Assembly (NCBI GenBank): GCA_903912405.1
Contig: CAIWHF010000096.1
Coordinates: forward strand, 1-23,423
Direction of reading: 5' to 3'
Source: an uncultured Bacteroidota bacterium
Lineage (GTDB): Bacteria; Bacteroidota; Bacteroidia; Chitinophagales; Chitinophagaceae
Length of the DNA: 23,423 bases
Shown: positions 15,549-22,982 of the stretch, piece by piece
Position numbering within the stretch: position 1 is the first letter of the stretch
Layout of the letters: each line of letters opens with the position of its first letter
Made by a program: the position numbers and the translations under genes
Notes under the pieces: model-generated
Seen by the model: only the letters and a program-made list of their open reading frames with translations
What the model was told of the DNA's origin: nothing
Databases searched by the model: none

Positions 15549-17486
15549 TTAAATAAATCTCAGATTATGCAGCACTAGTTTAATATCGGTCCAGGCATGG
15601 TAATGCAGCGCATAGTCTTTATTGAGTTGCTGTGCCAATGCTTCGTTGGGTACAAAATCAATTTGATAATGGTAAGCAGCTACAATACCCGGCACTAATT
15701 TTGGCAATTGAGGATCGGGCTTTATGGTGGCGCAATAGCCCACCCAAGTAGCTTTCCCTTTTAATACGCTTAGGCTCGCTTGTGCTTTTTTATCTAAAGA
15801 AAATTTTAAAATCGCTAAAATAGGTAGGCTCATAAGCACGCCGATACTGATAAGCAAATCAATCATTCGTTTGTTACGAAGCTGATCGGGGTCGGACAAG
15901 GCATATATTGGGTCCATTTGTAAGGAATCGCCGGCTAGCTCACTTTGATTGCTGCCTATAAAATAATGGCTGTTCGAAATATGGATTTTGTAATTGTATT
16001 TTGGTCCTAATATCCGCATCCACTCAAATAATTGCGAATAGGATAAGGCATCATTCACAAAGACTATTTCATTGCTACTGGTTGCTTGTAATAATTGTTT
16101 AAATTGACTGCTCGGGGTAGCTAAAGTATAAGGGTCGTCTTGCACATGGCCACATAATTGCGGTGCCCAAGAAAGCCTTTTCCAATTTTGTTGTATTTCT
16201 AAATAGCTATCGGTATTGCCAAATACCACTGCTTTAGCTGAAATGCTGCCTGCATAAGTGAGTGGTATAATGCCTAAGCGATGTACCAATTCATGTGCTG
16301 CTAATAAGAGCAGGCCGCCTGTCATGCCACTTAATACAATTAAGGCTCTGGAATATCTTAAATCAGCTGGAAGCAAACCATAATATGCCAAACAGAGAAT
16401 ACTGCCAATAAACATAGCGCGCACTACCCGCATGGGTTTATATAGTTTATTGTAAACGCCATTGAAATATAAAGCGCCCATCCAAATCAATAAATAAGCA
16501 GGGTAGGTATAATTGATAAATTTGCTAGAAACGATATTGATGTTTTTGATATGCTCTACCCAAAAACTAGTGAGCAAAGAAAGTGTACAAAATAAAACGA
16601 TGAAATCTACAAGGGCCAATTTATATTTTTTCAACCAGTTGGTTGCAAATCCTATAGCACCTCTTAGCGCAATGCCCAATTTTATGAAGCCAATAAACAA
16701 ACCTGCATTAGCGGCTGAGTAGTGTTTTTTTACAAAGGTTATAAGGGCATCATTAAAAACTTTTACATATTGATAGCTGAGTTTTTTAGTGCTTTCGCCT
16801 TTAAAATGCAAAACCGTTGCCTCTGGATAATACATGTTTAAGTAACCTCCTTTATTAATACGATAGTTTAAATCTACATCCTCGCAGTACATAAAGAATG
16901 ATTCGTCGAAAGCACCGGCAATATTGGGTAAGATGGAAGCTCGAACAAACATACAACAGCCCGAAAGCGCTTCTACTTGTGCGGTTTCCCATTCGTTGAT
17001 ATGCGCAGCATAATAGCGATTGAGGTAAGCATTTTTAGGAAATAATTTATGCAATCCTAAGGTTTTGAAAATAGCTACGGAAAGTGTTGGGAACGATTTT
17101 TTTGCATCGGGTGCAAATTTACCTTTGCCATCAATCAATCGCGGTCCTAATGCGCCTACGCCTTGATGGGCATCTAAATACGCTATGCATTTTGCAAAGG
17201 TGTCTTCAGCTACAATAGTATCCGGATTTAAAAATAAAATATATTCACCTTGTGCTACGCGCACCGCTTGATTATTGGCTTTCCCAAAACCAAGGTTTAC
17301 CGTATTGGCGATAAAATGCACCGAAGGGAAACGCGATTTTAAATACGGTATACTATCATCTTGCGACCAATTGTCTACTACTATCACTTCTGCATTAATG
17401 CCCATGCAGGCTTTAAATACACTATCTAAGCATACTTCTAAGAAGTGCTTCACTTTGTAGTTTACAATGATGACGGATAGTTTCAA
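15549..17486 (-). CDS. GT2 glycosyltransferase fused to a degenerate polyprenyl glycosylphosphotransferase-like domain
   Basis: This is a 645-aa membrane protein with two parts. Residues 1-235 form a GT2 GT-A glycosyltransferase domain of the rhamnosyltransferase-like type: SVIIVNY at the start, VVDN (37-39), LNPDT (86-90) in the metal/nucleotide position, and FFMYCEDVDL (197-206) with the acidic base motif. Hydrophobic segments follow at about 293-308, 327-345, 353-372 and 382-400, then a Rossmann-like region beginning VVFGNTDS (420-427). The tail has NKRMIDLLISIG (538-549), KGKATWVGY (576-584), VPGI (598-601) and a DYALHYHAWTDIKLVLHNL end. These match successive landmarks of the bacterial sugar transferase domain, but the catalytic middle is missing. 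It probably acts in surface polysaccharide assembly at the inner membrane. The start is a TTG; no in-frame ATG is seen upstream. Confidence 0.85.
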   Translation of the reverse strand: MKLSVIIVNYKVKHFLEVCLDSVFKACMGINAEVIVVDNWSQDDSIPYLKSRFPSVHFIANTVNLGFGKANNQAVRVAQGEYILFLNPDTIVAEDTFAKCIAYLDAHQGVGALGPRLIDGKGKFAPDAKKSFPTLSVAIFKTLGLHKLFPKNAYLNRYYAAHINEWETAQVEALSGCCMFVRASILPNIAGAFDESFFMYCEDVDLNYRINKGGYLNMYYPEATVLHFKGESTKKLSYQYVKVFNDALITFVKKHYSAANAGLFIGFIKLGIALRGAIGFATNWLKKYKLALVDFIVLFCTLSLLTSFWVEHIKNINIVSSKFINYTYPAYLLIWMGALYFNGVYNKLYKPMRVVRAMFIGSILCLAYYGLLPADLRYSRALIVLSGMTGGLLLLAAHELVHRLGIIPLTYAGSISAKAVVFGNTDSYLEIQQNWKRLSWAPQLCGHVQDDPYTLATPSSQFKQLLQATSSNEIVFVNDALSYSQLFEWMRILGPKYNYKIHISNSHYFIGSNQSELAGDSLQMDPIYALSDPDQLRNKRMIDLLISIGVLMSLPILAILKFSLDKKAQASLSVLKGKATWVGYCATIKPDPQLPKLVPGIVAAYHYQIDFVPNEALAQQLNKDYALHYHAWTDIKLVLHNLRFI

Positions 17487-17635
17487 TGCTTGTTTTTTTA
17501 TGAATGCTAAATTAAGTAGTAAATTGTATTTAAACGAATTATTTATAGATTAACGCAAACGGGATTGATTTATTTTATAAGCCAAATTCTTTTGGGCAAC
17601 ACAATAGCCCCTTAAAATTTTTGTACCTTTACCCA

Positions 17636-18673
17636 ATGATGAACATCCGACAGTTGTCACTCGATGCGTTAACGCAAGTTTTTAAAGAATGGGGAGAGCC
17701 TGCATTTCGTGCCAAACAAGTATACCAATGGCTATGGCAAAAACATGCTGCATCGTTTGATGCGATGAGTAATCTATCGAAAGATTTACGAACTAAATTA
17801 GCGGAATCGTATACGATACCAAAAGTAAAAATTCATCATTCGCAATTTAGTAGTGATGGCACTATCAAATGTCGTTTTCAATTACACGATGGACATTTTG
17901 TAGAAGGCGTTTTAATTCCTACCGAAAAAAGATTGACTGCCTGTGTGTCTTCGCAAGTTGGTTGCTCATTGAGTTGTAAGTTTTGTGCAACCGGTTTTAT
18001 GGAGCGCAAAAGAAATATTGAGTTTGATGAAATTGTAGATCAAGTAACGCTGATCAATGGTTTGTGCGAAGAGCATTTCAATAAAAAACTTACGAATATT
18101 GTGTTTATGGGCATGGGCGAACCGTTGCTAAACTATAAACACGTTTTAAAGTCTATTGAAAAAATTTCTGATCCGGAAGGCTTAGGTATGAGTCCCAAGC
18201 GTATTACGGTTTCAACAGCTGGCGTTGCAAAAATGATTAAGCAATTAGGCGATGATCAAGTAAAATTTAAATTGGCGTTGTCCTTGCATGCACCTACCGA
18301 TGCACAACGCAACCAGATTATGCCCATCAATGAAAGCAATGATTTAGAATCGTTGATAGAAGCCTTGAATTATTTTTATCAAAAAACAAAAAATGAAATT
18401 ACGCTCGAGTATATTTTATTTAAAAACATAAACGATAGCACTGAAGATGCTAATCAATTAGTAAAAGTATTTAGAAAAATCCCAGCCGATTTAGTAAATA
18501 TTATAGAGTATAACCCCATAGAGCAAGCTCGTTTTCAAAAGCCAGAAGAGGCAGTGGTTGTAAGCTTTATGCAACAACTAACCACACAACGCGTGAATGC
18601 TCGTTTGCGTAAAAGTAGAGGTAAAGATATCGATGCGGCTTGCGGACAATTAGCCAATGTAAAACAACACTAA
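17636..18673 (+). CDS. rlmN: Dual-specificity 23S rRNA/tRNA adenine-C2 methyltransferase RlmN
   Basis: This radical-SAM enzyme (345 aa from the ATG at 17636) methylates C2 of A2503 in 23S rRNA and A37 in some tRNAs, using an iron-sulfur cluster. The cluster cysteines are C110, C114 and C117 (CSLSCKFC). The two mechanistic cysteines, equivalent to C118 and C355 of E. coli, are C103 (seven residues before the cluster motif) and C336 (DIDAACGQL). All are present. FMGMGEPLLN and the SAM-binding region follow as usual. The frame is open to a TTG at 17621, but the tandem ATG ATG at 17636/17639 fits the family start. A weak -7-like TACCTTTA overlaps 17624-17631. The permease gene follows after 3 bases. 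Confidence 0.96.
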   Translation: MMNIRQLSLDALTQVFKEWGEPAFRAKQVYQWLWQKHAASFDAMSNLSKDLRTKLAESYTIPKVKIHHSQFSSDGTIKCRFQLHDGHFVEGVLIPTEKRLTACVSSQVGCSLSCKFCATGFMERKRNIEFDEIVDQVTLINGLCEEHFNKKLTNIVFMGMGEPLLNYKHVLKSIEKISDPEGLGMSPKRITVSTAGVAKMIKQLGDDQVKFKLALSLHAPTDAQRNQIMPINESNDLESLIEALNYFYQKTKNEITLEYILFKNINDSTEDANQLVKVFRKIPADLVNIIEYNPIEQARFQKPEEAVVVSFMQQLTTQRVNARLRKSRGKDIDAACGQLANVKQH

Positions 18674-18676
18674 GGC

Positions 18677-19906
18677 ATGAATGTACCCTTTTATATAGCA
18701 AAAAAACAGGGTTTCCAACAACGCAATGCGTACACCGCTTCTATTGTTAGAATAGGCATTATTGCAACGGCTTTAAGTGTGGCCGTTATGATCATTTCAT
18801 TTTCATTTATTAATGGATTTAAATACACCGTAAAAGAAAAAGTAACTCAGTTTTGGGGCGATGTTACTATTGCTGATTTTGGCCTGAAACCACAAGCTAA
18901 TTTAGTAGCTGATGCTATTTATAAAGATGTTCGACTAGAACAAGCATTACATGAAAATAAGAATATAGCGGCTTATTTTCCGTATATATTACGACCTGCT
19001 ATATTGCATGCACATCAATTAATGGAAGGCATACAATTGAAAGGCATAGATGCTTCTTTTCATTGGGCTAAGACCATGCACTATAGCGGCGAGGCACGCT
19101 TTAATCTCGATAGTGCCAACACAAATTCTATTGTATTATCTACCACTACGGCCAATAGATTGCACTTGCAAAAAGGATCTGCGTTGTTCGTTTATTTTTT
19201 ACAAAAAGAAAGTGCTGTTCCCAAAATTCGTAAACTACAAGTTGTGGGTTTGTATCATACCGGTATGGAAGAATTGGATAAGCATTTTGCCTTTTGCAAT
19301 TTGTCTTTATTGCAAAAAGTAAATCAATGGAATGCACAACAAATTTCAGGCTATCAAGTGCAAGTAACTGATCCGTTGCAGGCTTCGAGTATGGCCAATA
19401 GCCTGCAGCAGCAATATTTGCAAGCGCCGGTAATAGCTACGCCTACAAGCGAATTGTATGCGAGTATTTTTGATTGGTTGCATTTGCAAGACATGAATGC
19501 GCGCATTATTTATATCATTATGATTTTAGTAGCGATGATTAATTTAAGTGTTGCTATTTTAATTTTAATTGTAGATCAATCGAAAACAATTGGTGTATTA
19601 CAATCCTTAGGTATGCGCTTTTGGGAGATACAAAAAATATATTTGTGGCATGGTTTTAAAATCGCCACTTGGGGTGTAGGCATAGGCACCTTATTAGCAT
19701 TAGGTATTTGTGTTGCACAAATGCAATTTGGATTTTTAAAATTAAACGAAGCTACCTACTATATGGCCGAAGTGCCCGTTAAATTGTCTTTGCTGCCTAT
19801 TGTGTGCATCGATGCAGGCACAATTTTATTGTGTGCCATCTGTACCTTATTGCCAGGTTTGTATATTCGTACCTTGCAAGTAAATAAACTTATTCAGTTT
19901 AAATAA
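18677..19906 (+). CDS. FtsX/LolC-type ABC transporter permease, no ATPase gene nearby
   Basis: This is an inner-membrane permease (409 aa) of the MacB/LolC/LolE type. One helix lies near residues 24-48. A large periplasmic domain follows (about 50-270), containing the LQLKGIDASFHW-like strand pattern seen in LolC proteins. Three C-terminal helices at about 275-298, 328-350 and 374-398 form the FtsX-type domain. LolC-type permeases work with the ATPase LolD to release lipoproteins from the inner membrane. No ATPase gene is in this window, so a partner encoded elsewhere must be assumed. Lipoprotein release is the most likely role, but other exporters share this fold. It sits 3 bases after rlmN and 7 bases before the acyltransferase gene. 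Confidence 0.85.
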   Translation: MNVPFYIAKKQGFQQRNAYTASIVRIGIIATALSVAVMIISFSFINGFKYTVKEKVTQFWGDVTIADFGLKPQANLVADAIYKDVRLEQALHENKNIAAYFPYILRPAILHAHQLMEGIQLKGIDASFHWAKTMHYSGEARFNLDSANTNSIVLSTTTANRLHLQKGSALFVYFLQKESAVPKIRKLQVVGLYHTGMEELDKHFAFCNLSLLQKVNQWNAQQISGYQVQVTDPLQASSMANSLQQQYLQAPVIATPTSELYASIFDWLHLQDMNARIIYIIMILVAMINLSVAILILIVDQSKTIGVLQSLGMRFWEIQKIYLWHGFKIATWGVGIGTLLALGICVAQMQFGFLKLNEATYYMAEVPVKLSLLPIVCIDAGTILLCAICTLLPGLYIRTLQVNKLIQFK

Positions 19907-19913
19907 AAAACGG

Positions 19914-20858
19914 ATGCAAAGCAATAAAGAGCTATATATTGAAATCTGTACGCGAGATACAAGCATTCCCTTGTTTCTACAGCCCCTTTGGTTAGACTTG
20001 GCAACTACCAATTGGGATGTTTTATTGCTATATAACGGTAGTGCTGTTAGCGGCGCTTTGCCCTATCATACAAGCGTATTGAAAAAAACACCGTGTTTTA
20101 TCAATCCCATTTGGACCCCTTATGTAGGCATTCATATTTTTTATCCAAGCGATTTGAAGGAGAGCAATAAAGCTCGTTTCGAAGAACAAGTTTGGTTGCA
20201 GGCATTGGAGCAATTGCCTTCTTTTGCAAAAATTCATATCGGTTTATTCCCTTCGCAATTGCCAGCATCGAGTTTGCGTGCGCATGGTTTTCAAGTTTTA
20301 GCTCGACAAACTTTTGTCGTTGATTTACAACAAGACGAAGCTTCGTTACTAGCGGCTTGCAAAGAAGCTATCAAGCGTCATATACAAGCAGGTCAAAAAC
20401 AGTTGTTAGTGCAAGAAGCACCGCAAGAAGCCTTGTTGCTTTGGAAGCACTACAGCACCACCTTGCAAGAAAAAAATACAAAGCTTATAGGATCAGCAAC
20501 AGCTTTAGCCAAAGTGGTTGAAAAAAGTATAGCTTTAAACATAGGCGCTTTGTATAAAGTGGTCGATGCGCAAGGGATTGCACATGCTTGGGCATGGGTG
20601 GTATGGGATAAGCAGAGGGCTTATTACTTAATGGGTGCGCGCTCTTCAGCAGCGCCACATGCATCGGCACTGACGTATTTATTGTGGCAATCGATTTTAC
20701 TGCAAAAATCGAATGGTAAAATTAGTTTTGATTTAGAAGGCAGTATGGATCAAGGAGTAGCTAATTATTATCAAGGTTTTCCGGCACAAAAAACCATGTA
20801 TATAGCGGCACAAAAAAACAGCCATTGGTTTTGGAAACTCCGCGCTTTATTTCCTTAA
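19914..20858 (+). CDS. FemAB/BioF2-like acyltransferase-fold protein
   Basis: This is a soluble 314-aa protein that appears to have the double GNAT fold of the FemAB/BioF2-like acyltransferases. An N-terminal domain with VLLLYNGSAVSGALPYH and WTPYVGIHIF resembles the first half of such proteins. The second half has the EAIKRHIQAGQK helix (about 157-168) and the strand pair AHAWAWVVWDKQRAYYLMGARS (about 228-249), then FDLEGSMDQGVANYYQGF, which is close to the family's typical FDFxGS...GVxxFKxxFG end. Such enzymes transfer amino acids or acyl groups to wall or surface polymers; the donor and acceptor are unknown here. It follows the permease gene after 7 bases. No signal peptide is present. Confidence 0.75.
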   Translation: MQSNKELYIEICTRDTSIPLFLQPLWLDLATTNWDVLLLYNGSAVSGALPYHTSVLKKTPCFINPIWTPYVGIHIFYPSDLKESNKARFEEQVWLQALEQLPSFAKIHIGLFPSQLPASSLRAHGFQVLARQTFVVDLQQDEASLLAACKEAIKRHIQAGQKQLLVQEAPQEALLLWKHYSTTLQEKNTKLIGSATALAKVVEKSIALNIGALYKVVDAQGIAHAWAWVVWDKQRAYYLMGARSSAAPHASALTYLLWQSILLQKSNGKISFDLEGSMDQGVANYYQGFPAQKTMYIAAQKNSHWFWKLRALFP

Positions 20859-20928
20859 AAAGGCAGTTCTCCATTCGCTTTTGACGCGTATCTTTTCATT
20901 TTTAAGACATTTTGGCAAATAAAATCGC

Positions 20929-20955
20929 TTGGCAAGCTTTTTGCTATTATTTTTG
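20929..20955 (+). promoter_or_regulatory. Promoter of grpE-dnaJ
   Basis: TATTTTTG (20948-20955) matches TAnnTTTG and lies 28 bases before the grpE ATG. A TTG at 20929-20931 is 16 bases upstream, slightly short of the usual spacing. No CIRCE repeat is present in the 125-base gap. Confidence 0.5.
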
Positions 20956-20983
20956 CATACTTAAAATTAAAAAATAATAAAGC

Positions 20984-21538
20984 ATGAATAGTCAAAGTGT
21001 ACCAGAAAATGAAGCAATGCAAGACAAGCTGACACCAGAAGAACAAGAACAAACCACATCATCAGCAGATGCTGCTGCTCCTGAGCAAGATGAAGTAGCG
21101 ACTTTACATGCAGCCTTGGAAGCCAGCAAAGATCAGTATGTGCGTTTGATGGCAGAATTTGAAAATTTTAGAAAACGTACGGCAAAAGAACGTTTAGAAT
21201 TATTTCAAACAGCGGGGAAAGATATTATTCAATCTTTGTTGGAAGTAGTAGATGATATGCATAGAGCGGAGCAACAAATAGAAGCTGCTGCCGATGTGCA
21301 AGCGTTAAAAGAAGGCGTTGCCTTAGTATTTTCTAAATTAAAATCGACCTTACAACACAAAGGCGTAAAGGAAATGGAGGCTAAAGGCATGGAGTTTAAT
21401 CCAGATTTGCACGAGGCTATTACCGAAATACCGGCACCAACAGAAGAGCTGAAAGGCAAAGTGGTAGATGTATTGGAACGCGGTTATTATATGAATGACA
21501 AATTAATTCGCTTTGCAAAAGTGGTGGTGGGAAAATAG
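20984..21538 (+). CDS. grpE: Nucleotide exchange factor GrpE
   Basis: GrpE (184 aa) releases ADP from DnaK in the cytoplasmic Hsp70 cycle. The first 45 residues are acidic and Gln/Ala-rich, as usual. A long coiled-coil helix follows, with LMAEFENFRKRTAKERLELF (about 61-80) as the family signature. The C-terminal beta domain has GMEFNPDLHEAI and the end stretch VLERGYYMNDKLIRFAKVVVG. The length is normal. dnaJ follows after 32 bases, and both are probably transcribed from the promoter at 20929-20955. dnaK is not in this window. Confidence 0.97.
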   Translation: MNSQSVPENEAMQDKLTPEEQEQTTSSADAAAPEQDEVATLHAALEASKDQYVRLMAEFENFRKRTAKERLELFQTAGKDIIQSLLEVVDDMHRAEQQIEAAADVQALKEGVALVFSKLKSTLQHKGVKEMEAKGMEFNPDLHEAITEIPAPTEELKGKVVDVLERGYYMNDKLIRFAKVVVGK

Positions 21539-21570
21539 TTTCACCAAGCTTTTAAATAAAAAAACAACCC

Positions 21571-22737
21571 ATGGCAAAAAGAGATTATTATGAAGTGCTG
21601 GGCGTAAGCAAAAGTGCCAGTGCCGATGAAATAAAGAAATCGTATCGCAAAATTGCGATGCAGTTTCACCCCGATAAAAACCCGGGCGATAAAGCAGCGG
21701 AAGAAAAGTTTAAAGAGGCTGCCGAAGCGTATGATGTATTGAGCAATACCGATAAAAAAGCACAATACGATCGTTTTGGCCATGCCGGTATGGGTGGTGG
21801 CGCAGGCCATGGTGGTGGTTTTGGTGGCATGAATATGGAAGATATTTTTAGCCAATTTGGAGATGTGTTTGGCGATAGTGGTTTTGGTAGTTTCTTTGGT
21901 GGTGGCGGACAGCGCGGTGGTCGCAGACAAGGCACTAGAGGTGCTAATTTGCGTGTGAAAATCAAAATGAATTTTGAAGAAATTGCTAAGGGTGCAGCTA
22001 AGAAAATTAAAGTAAAAAAGCATGTAAGCTGTACTACTTGTAGTGGAAGTGGTGCAAAAGATAAAAATTCGGTACAAACCTGTGGCACTTGTAAAGGAAG
22101 CGGCCAGGTGCGCCAGGTGCAACAAACCTTTTTGGGGCAGATGCAAACCGTAGGCACTTGCCCTACGTGTAGCGGAGAGGGTACTACCATTTCCGCCAAA
22201 TGTGTATCTTGCAAAGGCGAGGGTAGAGTATATGGAGAAGAAACCTTGACTTTAGATATCCCAGCAGGTGTATTTGATGGTATGCAATTGAGCATGCAAG
22301 GAGCGGGCAATGCCGGCGAGCGTGGCGGATCGAATGGTGATTTATTGATTGTTATAGAAGAAGAAAAACATCCGCAATTAAAACGACAAGAATTAGACGT
22401 TATTCATCAGCTCTTTTTATCCTTCCCAGATGTGGTGATGGGTACGAGTGTAGAAGTGCCTACAATAGATGGAAAAGCAAAGATAAAAATACCAGCGGGC
22501 ACGCAAAGCGGCAAGCTGTTTAGGCTTAAGGGTAAAGGCTTTCCGGCGTTTCAGTCGTATGAAAAGGGAGACCAATTAGTGGAAGTCAATGTATGGTCGC
22601 CACAGACCCTTACAGATGAGGAAAAAGCCTTATTAGAAAAGCTCAACCAATCGCCCAATTTTCAGCCTAGCCAGGATGCCAAAGAGGGGAAACACGATAA
22701 AAGCATCTTTGACAAGTTAAAAGACGCCTTTGCGTAG
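21571..22737 (+). CDS. dnaJ: Chaperone DnaJ
   Basis: DnaJ (388 aa) delivers unfolded proteins to DnaK and stimulates its ATPase. The J domain has HPD at 33-35. A Gly/Phe-rich linker spans about 70-125. Four zinc-finger repeats CxxCxGxG begin at C154, C171, C197 and C211, complete and evenly arranged. The C-terminal substrate-binding domains start with the TLDIPAGVFDGMQLSMQGAG stretch and end with SIFDKLKDAF. It is a type I (class A) DnaJ with no missing element. The leader before the ATG is A-rich (AAATAAAAAAACAACCC), as in other genes here. The antisense strand also has long open frames, a side effect of the Gly-rich repeats. Confidence 0.97.
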   Translation: MAKRDYYEVLGVSKSASADEIKKSYRKIAMQFHPDKNPGDKAAEEKFKEAAEAYDVLSNTDKKAQYDRFGHAGMGGGAGHGGGFGGMNMEDIFSQFGDVFGDSGFGSFFGGGGQRGGRRQGTRGANLRVKIKMNFEEIAKGAAKKIKVKKHVSCTTCSGSGAKDKNSVQTCGTCKGSGQVRQVQQTFLGQMQTVGTCPTCSGEGTTISAKCVSCKGEGRVYGEETLTLDIPAGVFDGMQLSMQGAGNAGERGGSNGDLLIVIEEEKHPQLKRQELDVIHQLFLSFPDVVMGTSVEVPTIDGKAKIKIPAGTQSGKLFRLKGKGFPAFQSYEKGDQLVEVNVWSPQTLTDEEKALLEKLNQSPNFQPSQDAKEGKHDKSIFDKLKDAFA

Positions 22738-22758
22738 GTAAAAAATAAGAACAGTTAA

Positions 22759-22795
22759 ATAAAAGCTCCCATAGGGGGCTTTTATAGTTTTGTTT
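22759..22795 (+). terminator. Terminator after dnaJ
   Basis: A 12-bp stem, ATAAAAGCTCCC (22759-22770) and GGGGGCTTTTAT (22774-22785), has one G-T pair and a 3-base loop. It is followed by AGTTTTGTTT, a T tract broken by G. It starts 22 bases after the dnaJ stop. Confidence 0.7.
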
Positions 22796-22815
22796 AAAAA
22801 AAATTTAACAAAAAC

Positions 22816-22846
22816 TTGTTTTTTAGATATAGGTTGTCTATTTTTA
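22816..22846 (+). promoter_or_regulatory. Probable promoter of the exported surface protein gene
   Basis: TTG (22816-22818) is followed after 20 bases by TATTTTTA (22839-22846), one base off TAnnTTTG. It would leave a 5' leader of about 130 bases. Confidence 0.5.
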
Positions 22847-22864
22847 AATTCTGAATAAAGGTAA

Positions 22865-22977
22865 ACCAATAAACCAATGTGTTAATTTAGTAAAAATTAA
22901 CCCTACCAAATATTCGGAAAACCAATACCAATAAGTAACACAGAACAAACCATAAATATAGCTTAAATAAAACCAAT
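22865..22977 (+). repeat. Five ACCAAT direct copies in the leader
   Basis: ACCAAT occurs at 22865, 22873, 22921, 22927 and 22972, with an ACCAAA at 22915. Two copies lie before the inverted repeat at 22881-22901 and two exact copies plus the near copy after it. The A-rich background makes such words easier to obtain by chance, so a function is not shown. Confidence 0.45.
22881..22901. repeat. Inverted repeat in the leader of the surface protein gene
   Basis: GTTAATTT (22881-22888) and AAATTAAC (22894-22901) are perfect 8-bp arms around AGTAA. It lies downstream of the likely promoter and about 80 bases before the start codon. It could be an operator or a weak RNA hairpin. Confidence 0.6.
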
Positions 22978-22982
22978 CAAGT

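Noticed and set aside
17487..17635. 149-base gap between the glycosyltransferase and rlmN, checked for an RNA gene or terminator
   Set aside because: No stable hairpin with T tract and no tRNA-like fold was seen; only weak promoter-like words.
20859..20875. CCTTAAAAAGG hairpin after the acyltransferase gene
   Set aside because: Stem of 4 bp with no T tract; not a credible terminator.
20927..20937. GCTTGGCAAGC near-palindrome upstream of grpE, considered as heat-shock operator
   Set aside because: It is only 11 bases, with 5-bp arms around one base, and does not resemble the CIRCE repeat; too short to support.
21541..22310. Two long minus-strand open frames (201 and 214 codons) opposite dnaJ
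   Set aside because: They mirror the Gly-rich and Cys-rich repeats of dnaJ, show biased low-complexity translations and no start context; dnaJ is complete on the plus strand.
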